From: Basidiobolus meristosporus CBS 931.73
Lineage: Eukaryota > Basidiobolomycota > Basidiobolomycetes > Basidiobolales > Basidiobolaceae
Reading direction: 5' to 3'
Length of the DNA: 23,742 bases
Assembly: GCA_002104905.1 (NCBI GenBank)
Contig: MCFE01000960.1
Location: forward strand, 1 to 23,742
Each line of letters begins with the position of its first letter. The stretch's first letter is position 1. A model generated the notes under the pieces. The model searched no databases and was not told the origin of the DNA. It was given only the letters and a program-made list of their open reading frames with translations. The position numbers and the translations under genes were made by a program. Shown here one piece after another: positions 8,491 to 17,350 of this stretch.

Positions 8491-9183
8491 TTAGTTACAG
8501 CAGCCAGGTTTTCTTCTGTTTTGTTGCTTTCCCTTCTTTTCTGTATGCCCTTCTGAACTGAAAAAAGCATTATCTTCAATTTTCTCTGCTTGATCATTAC
8601 GTCTGAGTTCTTCATGGAGAAGTCTTCCTTTGACATAGTCTAAAGTCAAGTTGTCTTCTCTGCTTTCAAAAGAAAGTATGAGTTGCTCATACTTGTCTGG
8701 TAGGCTGCAAAGCAGACAGAGTATCTTTTCTTCATCATCTACACCAGCATTAATACTGTAAAGTTCTTCTGCAAGTGTCTCCATTCTGGTAATGAGTTGT
8801 AGCATGTCATCATCTGGCTTCTTCCTCATGTTGAAGAGCTTTTGTTTGAAATAAAGCTTGCTAGATACTGACTTTACACTAAAGATCTTCTCTAAGGATT
8901 CCCATGCTGCTTTGGCAGTATTTGAGGCATGGATTTGTTCAATGAAGGAGTCTTGCACATTGATGCATATGGCATTGAAGGCCTTTCTCTCCTTCTCTTG
9001 AAACTTCTCCACATCTTCTGCTGTTCCTTTGCGCTCAACTTCCTTTCCTGTGACTATGTTCCAAAGTTTTTTTTCCTCAAGGTGGATCTGCATCTTGATT
9101 CTCCAAAGTCTGTAGTTCTTCCCATCAAACCTCTCCTTTACAGGGAAGATGTTGGTATTGCTTTGTTTGCTGGTAGAAGTCAT
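8491..9183 (-). CDS. Copia gag (nucleocapsid precursor), open
   Basis: The gag protein coats the retrotransposon RNA in cytoplasmic particles. The start chosen is MTSTSKQ at 9183; an in-frame ATG four codons earlier (9195) is possible. Residues about 20-50 (FDGKNYRLWRIKMQIHLEEK) fit the DUF4219 start of copia gag. Residues about 85-200 fit the UBN2 domain, with AAWESLEKIFS and YFKQKLFNMRKKPDDDM. The zinc knuckle follows at the end but is broken: the frame reads C-N-stop-Y-KKPGH-WARE-C, so a TAA sits at the third position and Tyr replaces the second Cys of CX2CX4HX4C. As it stands the protein is about 230 residues and lacks a working knuckle. Confidence 0.85.
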   Translation of the reverse strand: MTSTSKQSNTNIFPVKERFDGKNYRLWRIKMQIHLEEKKLWNIVTGKEVERKGTAEDVEKFQEKERKAFNAICINVQDSFIEQIHASNTAKAAWESLEKIFSVKSVSSKLYFKQKLFNMRKKPDDDMLQLITRMETLAEELYSINAGVDDEEKILCLLCSLPDKYEQLILSFESREDNLTLDYVKGRLLHEELRRNDQAEKIEDNAFFSSEGHTEKKGKQQNRRKPGCCN

Positions 9184-9219
9184 CTTTAGAATCAATTAAG
9201 ACAATCAGGGCTAATAACC

Positions 9220-9588
9220 TGTTGCAATTTAAGAAGTGATTTGGATATAAGGAACTTATTAAGAAATAGTGATAATAGTTGAACTGTTGTTTATTCATAA
9301 AGAAGCTCAGTATTTATACCTTTGTAGAAGTAATACAGCTGTAACACTAAGTAGGGAGGGTTTCTCAATATTCAGGAGCATTCTGTAACAGTTTCAGGGT
9401 TAGTACATAATGTTTGGTAATAGTGCTAATTTGATCCTGACTATAGGGGAATAATCATAAGATCATATATCTGGAGAAAGTGGCAAAGGTAACGCAGTAA
9501 ATGAGTCCTACAATGACTAAGACTAGCCTAGAATTGTCAAGTAAATTTTTAGCTGCTGAATGATACCAAATAGTCCAATATTTCAACA
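9220..9588 (-). repeat. Copia LTR (5' LTR of the element)
   Basis: 369 bases with TG...CA ends matching 5538-5906 with about ten differences. It would drive transcription of gag-pol on the minus strand. The sequence just downstream (9219-9205, ggttattagccctga on the minus strand) is where a tRNA primer site should lie; the match to an initiator-Met type site is only suggestive. Confidence 0.92.
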
Positions 9589-9593
9589 GGGAG
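9589..9593 (+). repeat. Target-site duplication of the copia element (right)
   Basis: GGGAG after the LTR end TTTCAACA, identical to 5533-5537. Confidence 0.93.
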
Positions 9594-10785
9594 CACCATT
9601 ACTTCTTGTAAAAAAAAAGGATGGAACACTTAAAATGTGGATTGGCTACAGAGCCCTTAACTCAGTTACTGTGGAGAAAAAGTGCCCCATACCTTGGATT
9701 GATGAGCTTGTGGACCAACTCAATGTAGCCACTATTTTCCGCAAGAATGACCTCATGTCAGGATAAAACCAGAATAGGGTGGAACCTGATGACATCACCA
9801 AAACAGCATTCAGGACCAGATATGGACATTACAAGTGCCTAGTCAAGAGTTTTGGCCACACCAATGCCCCTGTAACATTAATGACCTTGATGCAAACAGT
9901 CTTCTAGGAATACTTAGAGAAGTTGGTGATAATCTACCTAGATGACATACTGATGTATAGCAAGAAAGAAGAGGAAAACTTGGTGCACATTGAAAAGGTC
10001 TCAAAGAAGCTAAGAGAGAACAGGCTCTTTGACAAGCTACCCAAGTGTGAATTCCTCAAGGAGCATGTTGAATAGCTGGGACACATAGTGACTAGCACTG
10101 GAGTGATCTTAGACCCTAAGAGTGCTCAAGTCATCAAGAATCTGAAGTAGTACCATAGTGTATCAGAACTCAGTTCATTCCTTGGAATGGTTTCCTAATA
10201 TTGGAGATTTGTCAAGTCCTTTGCATGTATTGCAGCCCCTTTGACTGATATTCTCAAGAAAGACAACACCATGAAGTGTGACATAGCTTGTGAGACTACC
10301 TTGCAAATGCTCAAAAATCAACATGATTAGCTGTCAAGCTCAAGAATCACAGACTTCAGAAAAGAGTTTACTCTGTGCACAGATGCTTCAGACTATGCAA
10401 TTGGTGGGGTACTGAGCCAGGAACATTAGGGAGAGGACTATACAGTTGCTCTTGAGTCCAATAAACTCAATCAGCACAACAGAATCATCCAGTGGATCAG
10501 AAGGAGATGCCTGCCATAACAAACTACTTGAAGACCTGGAGATGCTGCTTTGAAGGAGCCAAGTGCACTGAGAAGACAAATCATGCCTCACTCAAGTATA
10601 TTTTTACTCAGAAAGTACTCTCCAGAAGAATGCCAAGATGGAGTGAATACATTCAGCTGTTTAACCTGGAGATTGTCTACTTCCCTGGGAACAACAACAT
10701 GGTTGCTGATGCCTTTTCAGGATTAGAACAAGTTGCGCAACTCAACTTGGTGCATGAATTAGATTGGCCTAGCTTATTTTGAAAG
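9594..10785 (+). pseudogene. Ty3/gypsy reverse transcriptase and RNase H
   Basis: The frame gives VKKKDGTLKMWIGYRALN, then LVDQLNVATIFRKNDLMSG, a TAA in place of Tyr, [17 protein letters not shown], and IIYLDDILMYSK with the catalytic YLDD. Then come LGHIVTSTG and SVSELSSFLGMVS, and RNase H with CTDASDYAIGGVLSQ, HASLKYIFTQKVLSRRM and NNNMVADAFSGLEQVAQL. At least six in-frame stops (mostly TAG) are present between 9764 and 10520, so it is dead although motif residues survive. It continues directly from 5537 once copia is removed. Confidence 0.88.
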
Positions 10786-11931
10786 TATTTTGAGGACCAA
10801 GATATTCCTAAAGACATGGATGAGGAGATCAAGAAGACAATGTGGGATGAAGCTAGCAAATTTGTGGGATAGGATGAAACACTTTACCAAATGGTTGATG
10901 GAAGCCCTATTGCTTATTGCCTTTGTGTTGCTTGCCTGGATTTGATACATAAGCTACACAATGGCTATCAACAACTTGAAATTAAAGAAACCTACAGCCA
11001 GGTAAAAGCTAGTGCATGGTAGCCTTGGAGCCTGTAAAACCATATGAAAGATGGGGAAGAGACTTTATTGGAAGACTGCCAACCATCAGGAAATGCAAGT
11101 GTTTGATCCTACTAGCAATTGCCCATTCCACCAAATGGCCAGTGACTAAAGCAATACCTGTAACCAGTGAGCAGAAGTTGCAAGCTTCACCTACCTTGAG
11201 ATCCTTATGAAGTTTGGATGCCCTGTACAGATTTTTTATTATAGAGAAGCAAACTCTATGGCAAAGACATTGGAAGCTTTCAAGGATATACAGCAGATCA
11301 AAGACTTGGAAACCTAGGCATATCACCCTAGAGCTAGTGGAGTCACTGAGCACCTGGATGGATTATTTGGAAAAATGCTGGCCAAGTATGCAAATGCAGT
11401 TGTCAGTAGATAGGATGAGTATATAAACCACCACTTTTTGTATGCAGAGTCAGAGTACACAACACCACCCAACAATTGTCATTTTACTTAGTCTATGGAT
11501 GTGAACCAAGGATTCCAGGAGATCTCAGACAACCAAGGCTTACAGATGCCTTAGAAGATGAGCACAGTCAGCCAAGTAGACACCTGTAGCTGGAACAAAG
11601 AGATCAAGAGGCACAGGTCAAAGTATCTCAAAGTGCAGAAAAGATAAAGCAGAGATTTGATAAGACTATAGCACCAGAAGCATTGACAGTTGCAAACTTT
11701 ATATTGCTGAGAAACAATACTTAGAAGAGGTTTGAGCTACAATGATGGGACTTTTTCAGATAATCAGAGAATGTTCATTAGCAACTTACCAACTAGTGAG
11801 CAAAGTAGGGAATATCCTGGAATATTTAGCTTATAGAGTCAGACTAAGCTTGCAAAACTTGCCATCAATACTGAATCATCAAGATTTTGGCATCACAAAA
11901 TAGAGATTCAGGAGAACCCTCTCAACTTTGT
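10786..11931 (+). pseudogene. Ty3/gypsy integrase
   Basis: The segment KETYSQVKASAW is followed at once by VALEPVKPYERWGRDFIG, so the HHCC zinc-binding domain expected between them is deleted. The integrase core has the first Asp in GRDFIG. At the second catalytic site the sequence reads PVQIFYYREAN where the family reads ILTDRGAN, so that Asp is Tyr. The Glu survives in GVTEHLDGLF. The C-terminal part reads VYGCEPRIPGDLRQPRLTDAL and WDFFQIIRE-type sequence with stops. The frame shifts near 11210 and 11345, plus several TAG. Confidence 0.82.
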
Positions 11932-11941
11932 TAGGGGAAAA
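11932..11941 (+). promoter_or_regulatory. Gypsy polypurine tract
   Basis: TAGGGGAAAA lies directly before the LTR start TGTTATGACC at 11942, as expected for plus-strand priming. It fixes the end of pol and the orientation of the element. Confidence 0.8.
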
Positions 11942-12024
11942 TGTTATGACCTACCACTTGAATGCTTAAGTTGGATGAGTTTTTAGTCAAATCAATTAGT
12001 TATATGCTTAGTCTATCAATTTAT
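11942..12024 (+). repeat. Gypsy 3' LTR, first part
   Basis: Starts TGTTATGACCTACCACTTGA right after the polypurine tract. It matches the first about 83 bases of two other LTRs in the window (12393 reading leftward, and 13269 reading rightward). It is cut at 12024 by an inverted LTR of the same family. Confidence 0.8.
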
Positions 12025-12393
12025 TGTTACAAGTCTTAGTGTAAGAGTTGTAAGGGAATAGAGAGTTTAGCTAGTAGTGTATTCACTAAATATTAAACTG
12101 GTTTTTATTGAGGTTCCAGCAGCTCCTTATGTAGGTTTTGCCAGATCAGTTGCTGACTAATTACACTTCCTAATGTAGGGTGTGGCTGATGACTCATTTG
12201 ATTGCATCATCATCACCAAATAATATCCTACATAATATGTCTATTGCTGTCTGATAAGGATCTGCTGATTCATTTGCTGACTATTGCTACTGATTTGATA
12301 GATAACACCAATATACTGATAGGCTAAAAATATACCTAATTGATTTGACTAAAAACTGATCTAACTTAAACATTCAAGTAATAGATCATAACA
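12025..12393 (-). repeat. Solo LTR of the gypsy family, inserted inverted in the gypsy 3' LTR
   Basis: On the minus strand this runs TGTTATGATCTATTACTTGA ... AAGACTTGTAACA, 369 bases, and aligns end to end with the solo LTR at 13269-13682. The flanking sequences 11942-12024 and 12394-12451 join into one forward LTR when it is removed. Flanks TTAT (12021-12024) and GTAT (12394-12397) agree at three of four bases, so the duplication is decayed or uncertain. It holds a TGACTCA site at 12190-12196. Confidence 0.82.
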
Positions 12394-12451
12394 GTATCAG
12401 TGATATCTATCAAATAAGTAACATTAGTCAGCAAATGAATCAGCAGATCTA
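12394..12451 (+). repeat. Gypsy 3' LTR, continuation after the inverted LTR
   Basis: The sequence atctatcaaataagtaacat and cagcaaatgaatcagcagatc matches positions about 85-140 of the LTR family. Similarity stops near 12451, so the rest of the gypsy 3' LTR is lost or too diverged to see. Confidence 0.65.
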
Positions 12452-13071
12452 AAGTATAATATCAGATTTATACACAAGTCTAAGTTCAAGTCTTCTGGTA
12501 GTCAGAAATGAATCACAGCAAAGCCATAGAACTTTTCCATGCCAAGGACTCTACAACCAGAGATTGGCTTGAATCAGTGCCCAAGAATATCTCAGAGGTC
12601 ATCATTTCAGTATGCAAGGCAGTAGATCCAACCTAGTTAGAAATAGCCCAAATTACTATGTTGATGATGGTGCAAACTTAGCTGATGACAATTCAGTCCA
12701 TGCTACTAATCTACAGAAGGCAAAATGCTATGAGAGTCTTAGAGATATCAGAAGTGATTGGGAAAACAAGAAGATAATGTTGTTTTCAGATACTGATTAA
12801 TCAAATATAAGATTGTATTGTTACTTTTACATGGTATTGGGATTACAAACATATATAATTGCCTGGGAAAGGTCCCAAGATTACATTTGCAAAATTTGGG
12901 GCTGTTTGGAGAAGTTTGAGAATGTTTATGCTTTGGGTACCTGATATATTGGTGAAAATATTCAAGTCAAAACTGACAGGGAGTTCAGTGAGTATTTAGC
13001 AAGAGCTGCAGGTATTGATCTAGGCCACTAAGTTGAGTGAATTTTAGGTGGAAATACAAAGTTTTACAGCA
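12452..13071. other. Unassigned stretch ending in a copia LTR end
   Basis: The right end (TGCTGTAAAAC on the minus strand, 13071-13061) directly follows the polypurine tract of copia fragment 2, so the rightmost part is that element's 3' LTR; how far left it extends is not clear. A 62-codon frame at 12612-12800 (SRSNLVRNSPNYYVDDGANL) is unrecognised. The YVDD in it lies outside any visible RT context. A stretch at 12871-12963 resembles 14257-14350. Confidence 0.35.
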
Positions 13072-13268
13072 CTCCCACTCAGCCAAATGTTTGTTATGGC
13101 TAGTCCCAATTATGACCCAAATCATTCAAATTTGTCCCCAGCTAATGATTTGGTAAATATGTCTACAATGATTTCATCTGTATGATGGTAGGGTATGTTA
13201 ACTAAGTTATCCTCTATGGCACTATGTATGACATGATGTCTAATATCCACATGCTTAGTTCTAGCATT
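13072..13268 (-). pseudogene. Copia fragment 2: RNase H C-terminus and polypurine tract
   Basis: On the minus strand the segment reads NARTKHVDIRHHVI, IEDNLVNIPYHHTDEIIVDI and FTKSLAGDKFE, the C-terminal RNase H block of copia pol, then a polypurine tract GAGTGGGAG (13080-13072). It is a different, more diverged copia than the one at 5538-9588 (compare [12 protein letters not shown] and [11 protein letters not shown]). The upstream part of the domain lies at 13683-13850, beyond the solo LTR. Confidence 0.72.
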
Positions 13269-13682
13269 TGTTATGATCTACTGCTTGAATATTTAATTAA
13301 GATCAGTATATAGTCAAATCAATTAGCCTTATAATTAGCCTATCAACATCAGCTTTTAATCCCATCAAGTAATCTTATGTTGATCTTATCAGTATAACAG
13401 TGCTAACAATCATATCAGTAGTAATAGTCTGCAGATGAATCAGCTGATCATTATCAGTCAGAAATATATATATAAGAAAGATCTAATTGGGTGATGATGA
13501 TGCAATCAAATGAGTCATCAGCCACAACCTACATTGGTCAATACAATCAGTCAGCAATTGATATGGTAAAGTGTATTTAAGAAGCTGCCAAAACTTCAAA
13601 AAAAATTATATCAAGTTTTAGTAAATACACCACTGGCTAAACTCTAGATTCCTCTGCAACTCTGAAATTAAGACTTGCAACA
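13269..13682 (+). repeat. Solo LTR of the gypsy family in copia fragment 2
   Basis: 414 bases, TGTTATGATC...GACTTGCAACA, aligning with the LTR at 12025-12393. It separates two parts of one copia RNase H domain, so it is an insertion. The flanks CATT (13265-13268) and CATG (13683-13686) agree at three of four bases. No internal gypsy sequence adjoins it, so it is a recombination product of a full element. Confidence 0.82.
13490..13580 (+). promoter_or_regulatory. Probable LTR U3 enhancer and TATA box
   Basis: A block from 13490 to about 13535 (gatgatgatgcaat ... tgagtcatca) is almost identical to the inverted LTR's block at 12172-12218. It contains TGAGTCA (13511-13517), the consensus of AP-1/Gcn4-type bZIP proteins. 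A TATTTAA box follows at 13574-13580. That spacing fits an LTR promoter; binding is inferred. Confidence 0.5.
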
Positions 13683-13850
13683 CATGAAAGGTTAAATTTA
13701 CCTAATGCTATACATCATTGTATATCATGATTTAGAGTTATAGGCATTATCTGACATAAGCTTAAGACTCTGAATAGCTTTCTTAGCCACATTGCTTTTT
13801 TTTAGCATCACAGACTGCTATATATTCAGCCAAAGTGATAGAAAATGCAA
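13683..13850 (-). pseudogene. Copia fragment 2: RNase H, upstream part
   Basis: The minus strand contains LAEYIAVCDAKKK, corresponding to [15 protein letters not shown] of the intact copia, followed by decayed sequence leading to 13683, where the RNase H C-terminus resumes at 13268 after removal of the solo LTR. Stops and indels are frequent. Confidence 0.62.
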
Positions 13851-14678
13851 CCATTAGTTGCTTTCTTAAATGCCATGAAATTGTGCCTTGGAGAGGTGTA
13901 TTCTGCAATGGATCATCTGTATTTTATCCCCAATCACCATCAGAGCATTGCACAAGATCTTCTGTATGTGCAGTCAAGCGGTGTTGTCAAAAAAGATATT
14001 TACAACAGCCTTCTCCACACCAAAGCTCCAACCACAGAGTCAAAAGCTTTGGATATATCAGTAAGAGCTGTTGAAAGTTAGTACTTTAGAGCATGATCAA
14101 GACTTAGAGCTGTTGTTGGGGTCTTTGAGATATTGGAAGTGACTGGGCAAGCCAATAGATTATGTGGTGTCACTTAATGATATATTGAATATAACAGTAG
14201 TTTACCATACTCTTACTTGAGCTTGGCTTAATAAACACATAGAATAGGTTTAAGAAGGTCCTAAGAACATGCTTGTAAAGTGTGAGCCTACTTGGACAAC
14301 CTTGAGAATCTTCATGCCCTGGTCACATGATGTTTTGGTGAGAATATTCCTAATAGTCCTGACAAGGAACTAGATTAACTTTCTCTGATACTTGTAGGCT
14401 ACACTGAAGATATTTCAAGTAAGTCCTCACAAGAAACCTTGTTAATATTCCCAAAGATTTGTAGGTTACACCAAAGCCTATGCTCTGGCAGCTACACTGA
14501 ATTCCATGAGTGTAATAATATTCTTGTTCCATTGGACAGTACTACATTGAGCCACAAGTACTAATTAGTGCTATTATATGCCAAAGAATCATGGCAGTCC
14601 CATATCCAGCCAAACTATGTTACAAATGCTTCTACATCTTTATTCAAAGCTGCTTTGATGCTTCACCCTCTATGTTGG
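13845..14678. other. Unassigned stretch between copia fragments
   Basis: Two overlapping + frames of 78-79 codons at 13835-14081 (one reads KLCLGEVYSAMDHLYFIPN) resemble no family I know. From 14257 to 14350 the sequence is similar to 12871-12963 in the same orientation, with both copies open in the same frame. The rest shows no recognisable gene or element end. Confidence 0.35.
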
Positions 14679-14807
14679 AAAATCCATATTTTGACCTTTT
14701 TTTTAAACTCAATGTTGTACATTGTGTGTTAGAGCTCAGAAGGATTGAAGACATGCAATTGGCATGAACAATATTGATTCCAAATATAAGGTCAAAATAT
14801 GGATTTT
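14679..14807. mobile_element. MITE-like element with perfect 20-bp inverted ends
   Basis: aaaatccatattttgacctt (14679-14698) and its exact reverse complement (14788-14807) bound a 129-bp element with no coding capacity. It lies at the edge of a copia RNase H fragment. No convincing target duplication is visible. It could alternatively be an LTR remnant, because the bases just before it read TGTTGG. Confidence 0.55.
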
Positions 14808-14819
14808 ACCTAGCGCAGT

Positions 14820-15150
14820 GGGTGAAACACAGGGGCTGCTTTGCATGAAGATTCAAGTGGTTGAATATATGGCAGCCTGTAGAGCTACTAAAGCTGCAAC
14901 ATAGTTAGGAAAGCCTTATGGACATTTAGGCAATTATCAACAAGCCCTCAATACATTACTTCAAGATAATTAAGGATGTATGTAATTGGGTGGTCATGTT
15001 GCTTTTAATGCAAGAACCAAGCACTTCAGAACTAGATATCATTTATAATACTCATGAAAAATAATTTGGCCCTGCATGTGGATCTCATCCCAATCAGCAA
15101 ACAGGATCCAGTTTAGAGACTGCCATAATACCAGCGGCTTGGTATTAGTG
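14820..15150 (+). pseudogene. Copia fragment 3: RNase H
   Basis: The + strand reads VVEYMAACRATKAAT, then LLQDN, FNARTKHFRTRYHL and further LALHVDLIP, matching the C-terminal RNase H block of copia pol ([32 protein letters not shown] in the intact element). Orientation is opposite to the other copia pieces. It has TAG/TAA stops and frameshifts; no LTR was recognised next to it. Confidence 0.7.
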
Positions 15151-15479
15151 ACCCTCCTAACAATCTTATGATAGGATCATGATGGTGTTTTGCTAATTTT
15201 TACTACCAAATAAAGGGATAAAACATGACAATATTTTATTGGTGTTGTGACAATATTTGCATGGTGTTGTTGCAGTCTTATAGAGCGCTATAAATATCTT
15301 AAATAGATCCAGTTGGCCAGGACATCTAATTTCCTTATATGGCAAGAGACTTGATGGTATATTGATGGCCTCACAGTGAGACTCTGATGGCATTGTATTT
15401 GCAGTATGACAGCCTACTGCTGGTTCTGTATAATGCTATTGTACCAATTTACCAAATGGTATTTTCTTTTTCTACCTCC
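15151..15479. other. Unassigned stretch, nothing recognised
   Basis: It lies between copia fragment 3 and the right CACTA copy. One short minus-strand frame (15193-15393) has no family resemblance. The far end of the CACTA copy may lie in here, but no inverted terminus could be matched. Confidence 0.35.
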
Positions 15480-15551
15480 CCTTGTGCAATTCATATATTC
15501 CACAGCAGAATCACCCCTCTTTATTTGCTTACCCACTACTATCTGGGGTAT

Positions 15552-15755
15552 TCATGTATAGTTCAAGTCAAAAAAAACTATGGCCTCCTGCTTACTAACC
15601 TCCAAAAATGCACACACCTGCCACAATTGACATACTTCTATCACCTCAACTTTACGGCCTTTTAGTGTGCTACTTGCAAAGTTGCCATATACCTTGTACT
15701 GCTGGTAACATATATATCTTGCAAACATATTCTTGGTTGTTTCCACTTCTGCCAT
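15552..15755 (-). pseudogene. CACTA transposase C-terminal segment (copy R)
   Basis: An open frame of 67 codons begins MAEVETTKNMFARYICYQQY and ends FFDLNYT. The same start occurs at about 2819 in copy L, where the second half is deleted. It presumably was part of the transposase C-terminal extension or a downstream exon; no domain is recognised. Confidence 0.5.
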
Positions 15756-15983
15756 GAATACCTCCCAAATATCTGCAAAGAACTTCTTGGTATTTAGTCA
15801 ATATATTCCTTCTCCCTGCTGAATTCTAGTCCCCCTTATAGGTGCGCTCTGCCTTTGTTTGTGTGAATTCAGTATTGAATGGTATAGAAGTTAGCTTGTG
15901 ACCATGAGAAATCCAGCATATCTTGATAGAGCTTTCCTGATAAGAATTAGTTACTTGTTGCACCCAACCCAACTTTACATTAC

Positions 15984-16643
15984 TTAACTGATTACCCACA
16001 GATTGGGGCTGCTTAGCTTCTTAGTGCCATAGGCATAGGTGTCTCCATGTGTACATCTGTCCTCAGTGTTTTCCAACTCTTTCTGGCTGTCCTCCATGTG
16101 CCAACTCATCATATCCATGATGGACTTGAAGGTGATATTCTTGATGAGATTGGGATATGGTAGTGCCTGCAACTTGACTTGTCTTCCTATCTCCCCACAC
16201 ATACACTCCATAGGAAACTCCCAAAGGTGAAGCAAAGCCCAATATTCTACACACAACATGCAAGATGGAGTGGAGAATGGATACACTAGCAGCAGAGATC
16301 TACTCATTCAGCTTTATCTTTGTAGTACAGCCACTCAAATCCTGTTGCAGACTCCTCACACAATAGCTGTAGATACATCAAGTTGGCATTGGTTATCTGC
16401 TTCTGGATAAATATTTTTACAATGCCAGATATGACTCTCAATGCTTCCAATGTACTCTTGGTAGGAATGGCTTCAGAACAGCACTTGAATAAGTACATAT
16501 CCAGCTCATCCAGTGTTTGCATTTGCATTGTTGCATATGCGTATGAATATTAATACAAGCCCATGAGAAGTGCTTAGGGTAGGGGATACTCTGTAATATC
16601 TGGCCAATTCTTTCAAATTTCTCTGGTATCTCAAAGGGCTCAG
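15984..16643 (-). pseudogene. CACTA transposase C-terminal region (copy R)
   Basis: Overlapping minus frames read QKQITNANLMYLQLLCEES (about 16410-16355), ILGFASPLGVSYGVYVWGD (about 16240) and HGDTYAYGTKKLSSPN (about 16040-16010). Each has a counterpart in copy L at about 2170-2580. The frame changes several times between blocks, so the region is broken. Conservation in both copies shows it belongs to the element. Confidence 0.55.
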
Positions 16644-17342
16644 TTAGCTTGAAATGCCCATGTACAACTTGGTCATCTGTATAAGGATATTGTTGAGAAG
16701 CAAATGCATTGCTCCAAGTGGAAAGCTTTTGCCCCAAAAGATAACCTCTATCTTAAGTATCTCTGGTTTCTGATGGATTCCATATTCTGGCCAATGACTT
16801 ATAGCTTGCCAACTTTGCTGCAATTGCAAGCTCACTTCTGTACATTCTCTCTGTGGAAAGATGATGTTCTTAGTGCTGGTGTTTGTGTAATAATATGTCT
16901 GAGTTATAGAGTAAGTCCCGTGGATTTTGCACATTTGACAGCAATACTGTTCATTGTGCCCAGAAAAACCAGCTATCTTGCTGATGGCTGGGGTATCTCC
17001 AATGCAGGTAACAATATGTGCTTTTACATGATGGCCATTTACTGTTATCCTGCTGGAAAGCATACAAAATCCATCCAGCAATGGATACAGGTAGCTATTC
17101 AGGTTGGACAGTGATTTAGGCCTAGAAACCAGTGAGACTACCATCAGATTATTGCTCTGATACCATAAAATGGGTGGCAGATTCAGATTGCTGAGAATTA
17201 GTGGCCAGCAGGATTTGCTGGTGGAGTACTTTTTTAATGAGAATCCATCAAGTGCTAAATCAAAGGCATGGTCAGATATACCTTCAAAGTAACCCTTACT
17301 TCTTAGCGGTTTGTAATATTTACCATCAAATATATTATACAT
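16644..17342 (-). pseudogene. Tnp2/Transposase_21 core, 232 codons open (copy R)
   Basis: The longest transposase frame in the window. From MYNIFDGKYYKPLRSKGYF it reads DHAFDLALDGFSLKKYSTS, SCWPLILSNLNLPPILWY, AHIVTCIGDTPAISKIAGFS and QYCCQMCKIHGTY. This is the order of the Tnp2 core: D-G-x-x-Y, ALxxDGF, WP-LxxxNLPP, the A-D-P-A block and the C-x2-C pair. Tnp2 cuts and joins the CACTA element ends. The frame begins directly beside the 805-bp LTR, which split the protein from its N-terminal Cys-rich region at 18160-18440. The ATG at 17342 is therefore not the natural start. Confidence 0.78.
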
Positions 17343-17346
17343 GTTT

Positions 17347-17350
17347 GCAC
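17347..17350 (+). repeat. Target duplication of the 805-bp LTR (left)
   Basis: GCAC before TGTGGTAGGG; repeated at 18156-18159. If the first T is counted with it, the duplication is the 5-bp GCACT (17347-17351 and 18156-18160). Confidence 0.8.

Larger units (their letters stand above)
5538..9588 (-). mobile_element. Ty1/copia LTR retrotransposon nested in gypsy pol
   Basis: The element is 4051 bp with two 369-bp LTRs, TG...CA ends and a perfect 5-bp duplication. Coding is on the minus strand in copia order: gag (9183-8491), protease, integrase (to about 7347), then RT and RNase H (about 6986-5901). The protease-integrase-RT order identifies copia. The two LTRs differ at about ten of 369 positions by eye, so the insertion is fairly recent compared with the gypsy that it interrupts. 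A segment from the end of integrase to the middle of RT is missing, replaced by a fragment of an unrelated LTR. This copy cannot transpose alone. Confidence 0.93.

Noticed and set aside
9205-9219. Copia primer-binding site
   Set aside because: Position is right but the match to a tRNA 3' end or anticodon half could not be confirmed without a tRNA set, so it is only mentioned.
12655-12675. YVDD in the small ORF at 12612-12800 as an RT catalytic site
   Set aside because: No other RT motif lies before or after it; a four-residue match is not enough.
14809-14870. tRNA-like A box (tagcgcagtggg) suggesting a SINE or tRNA gene
   Set aside because: The sequence is part of a copia RNase H fragment, no cloverleaf can be drawn and the B box is poor.
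16704-17114. 136-codon + strand ORF
   Set aside because: Antisense to the Tnp2 core frame (17342-16644).
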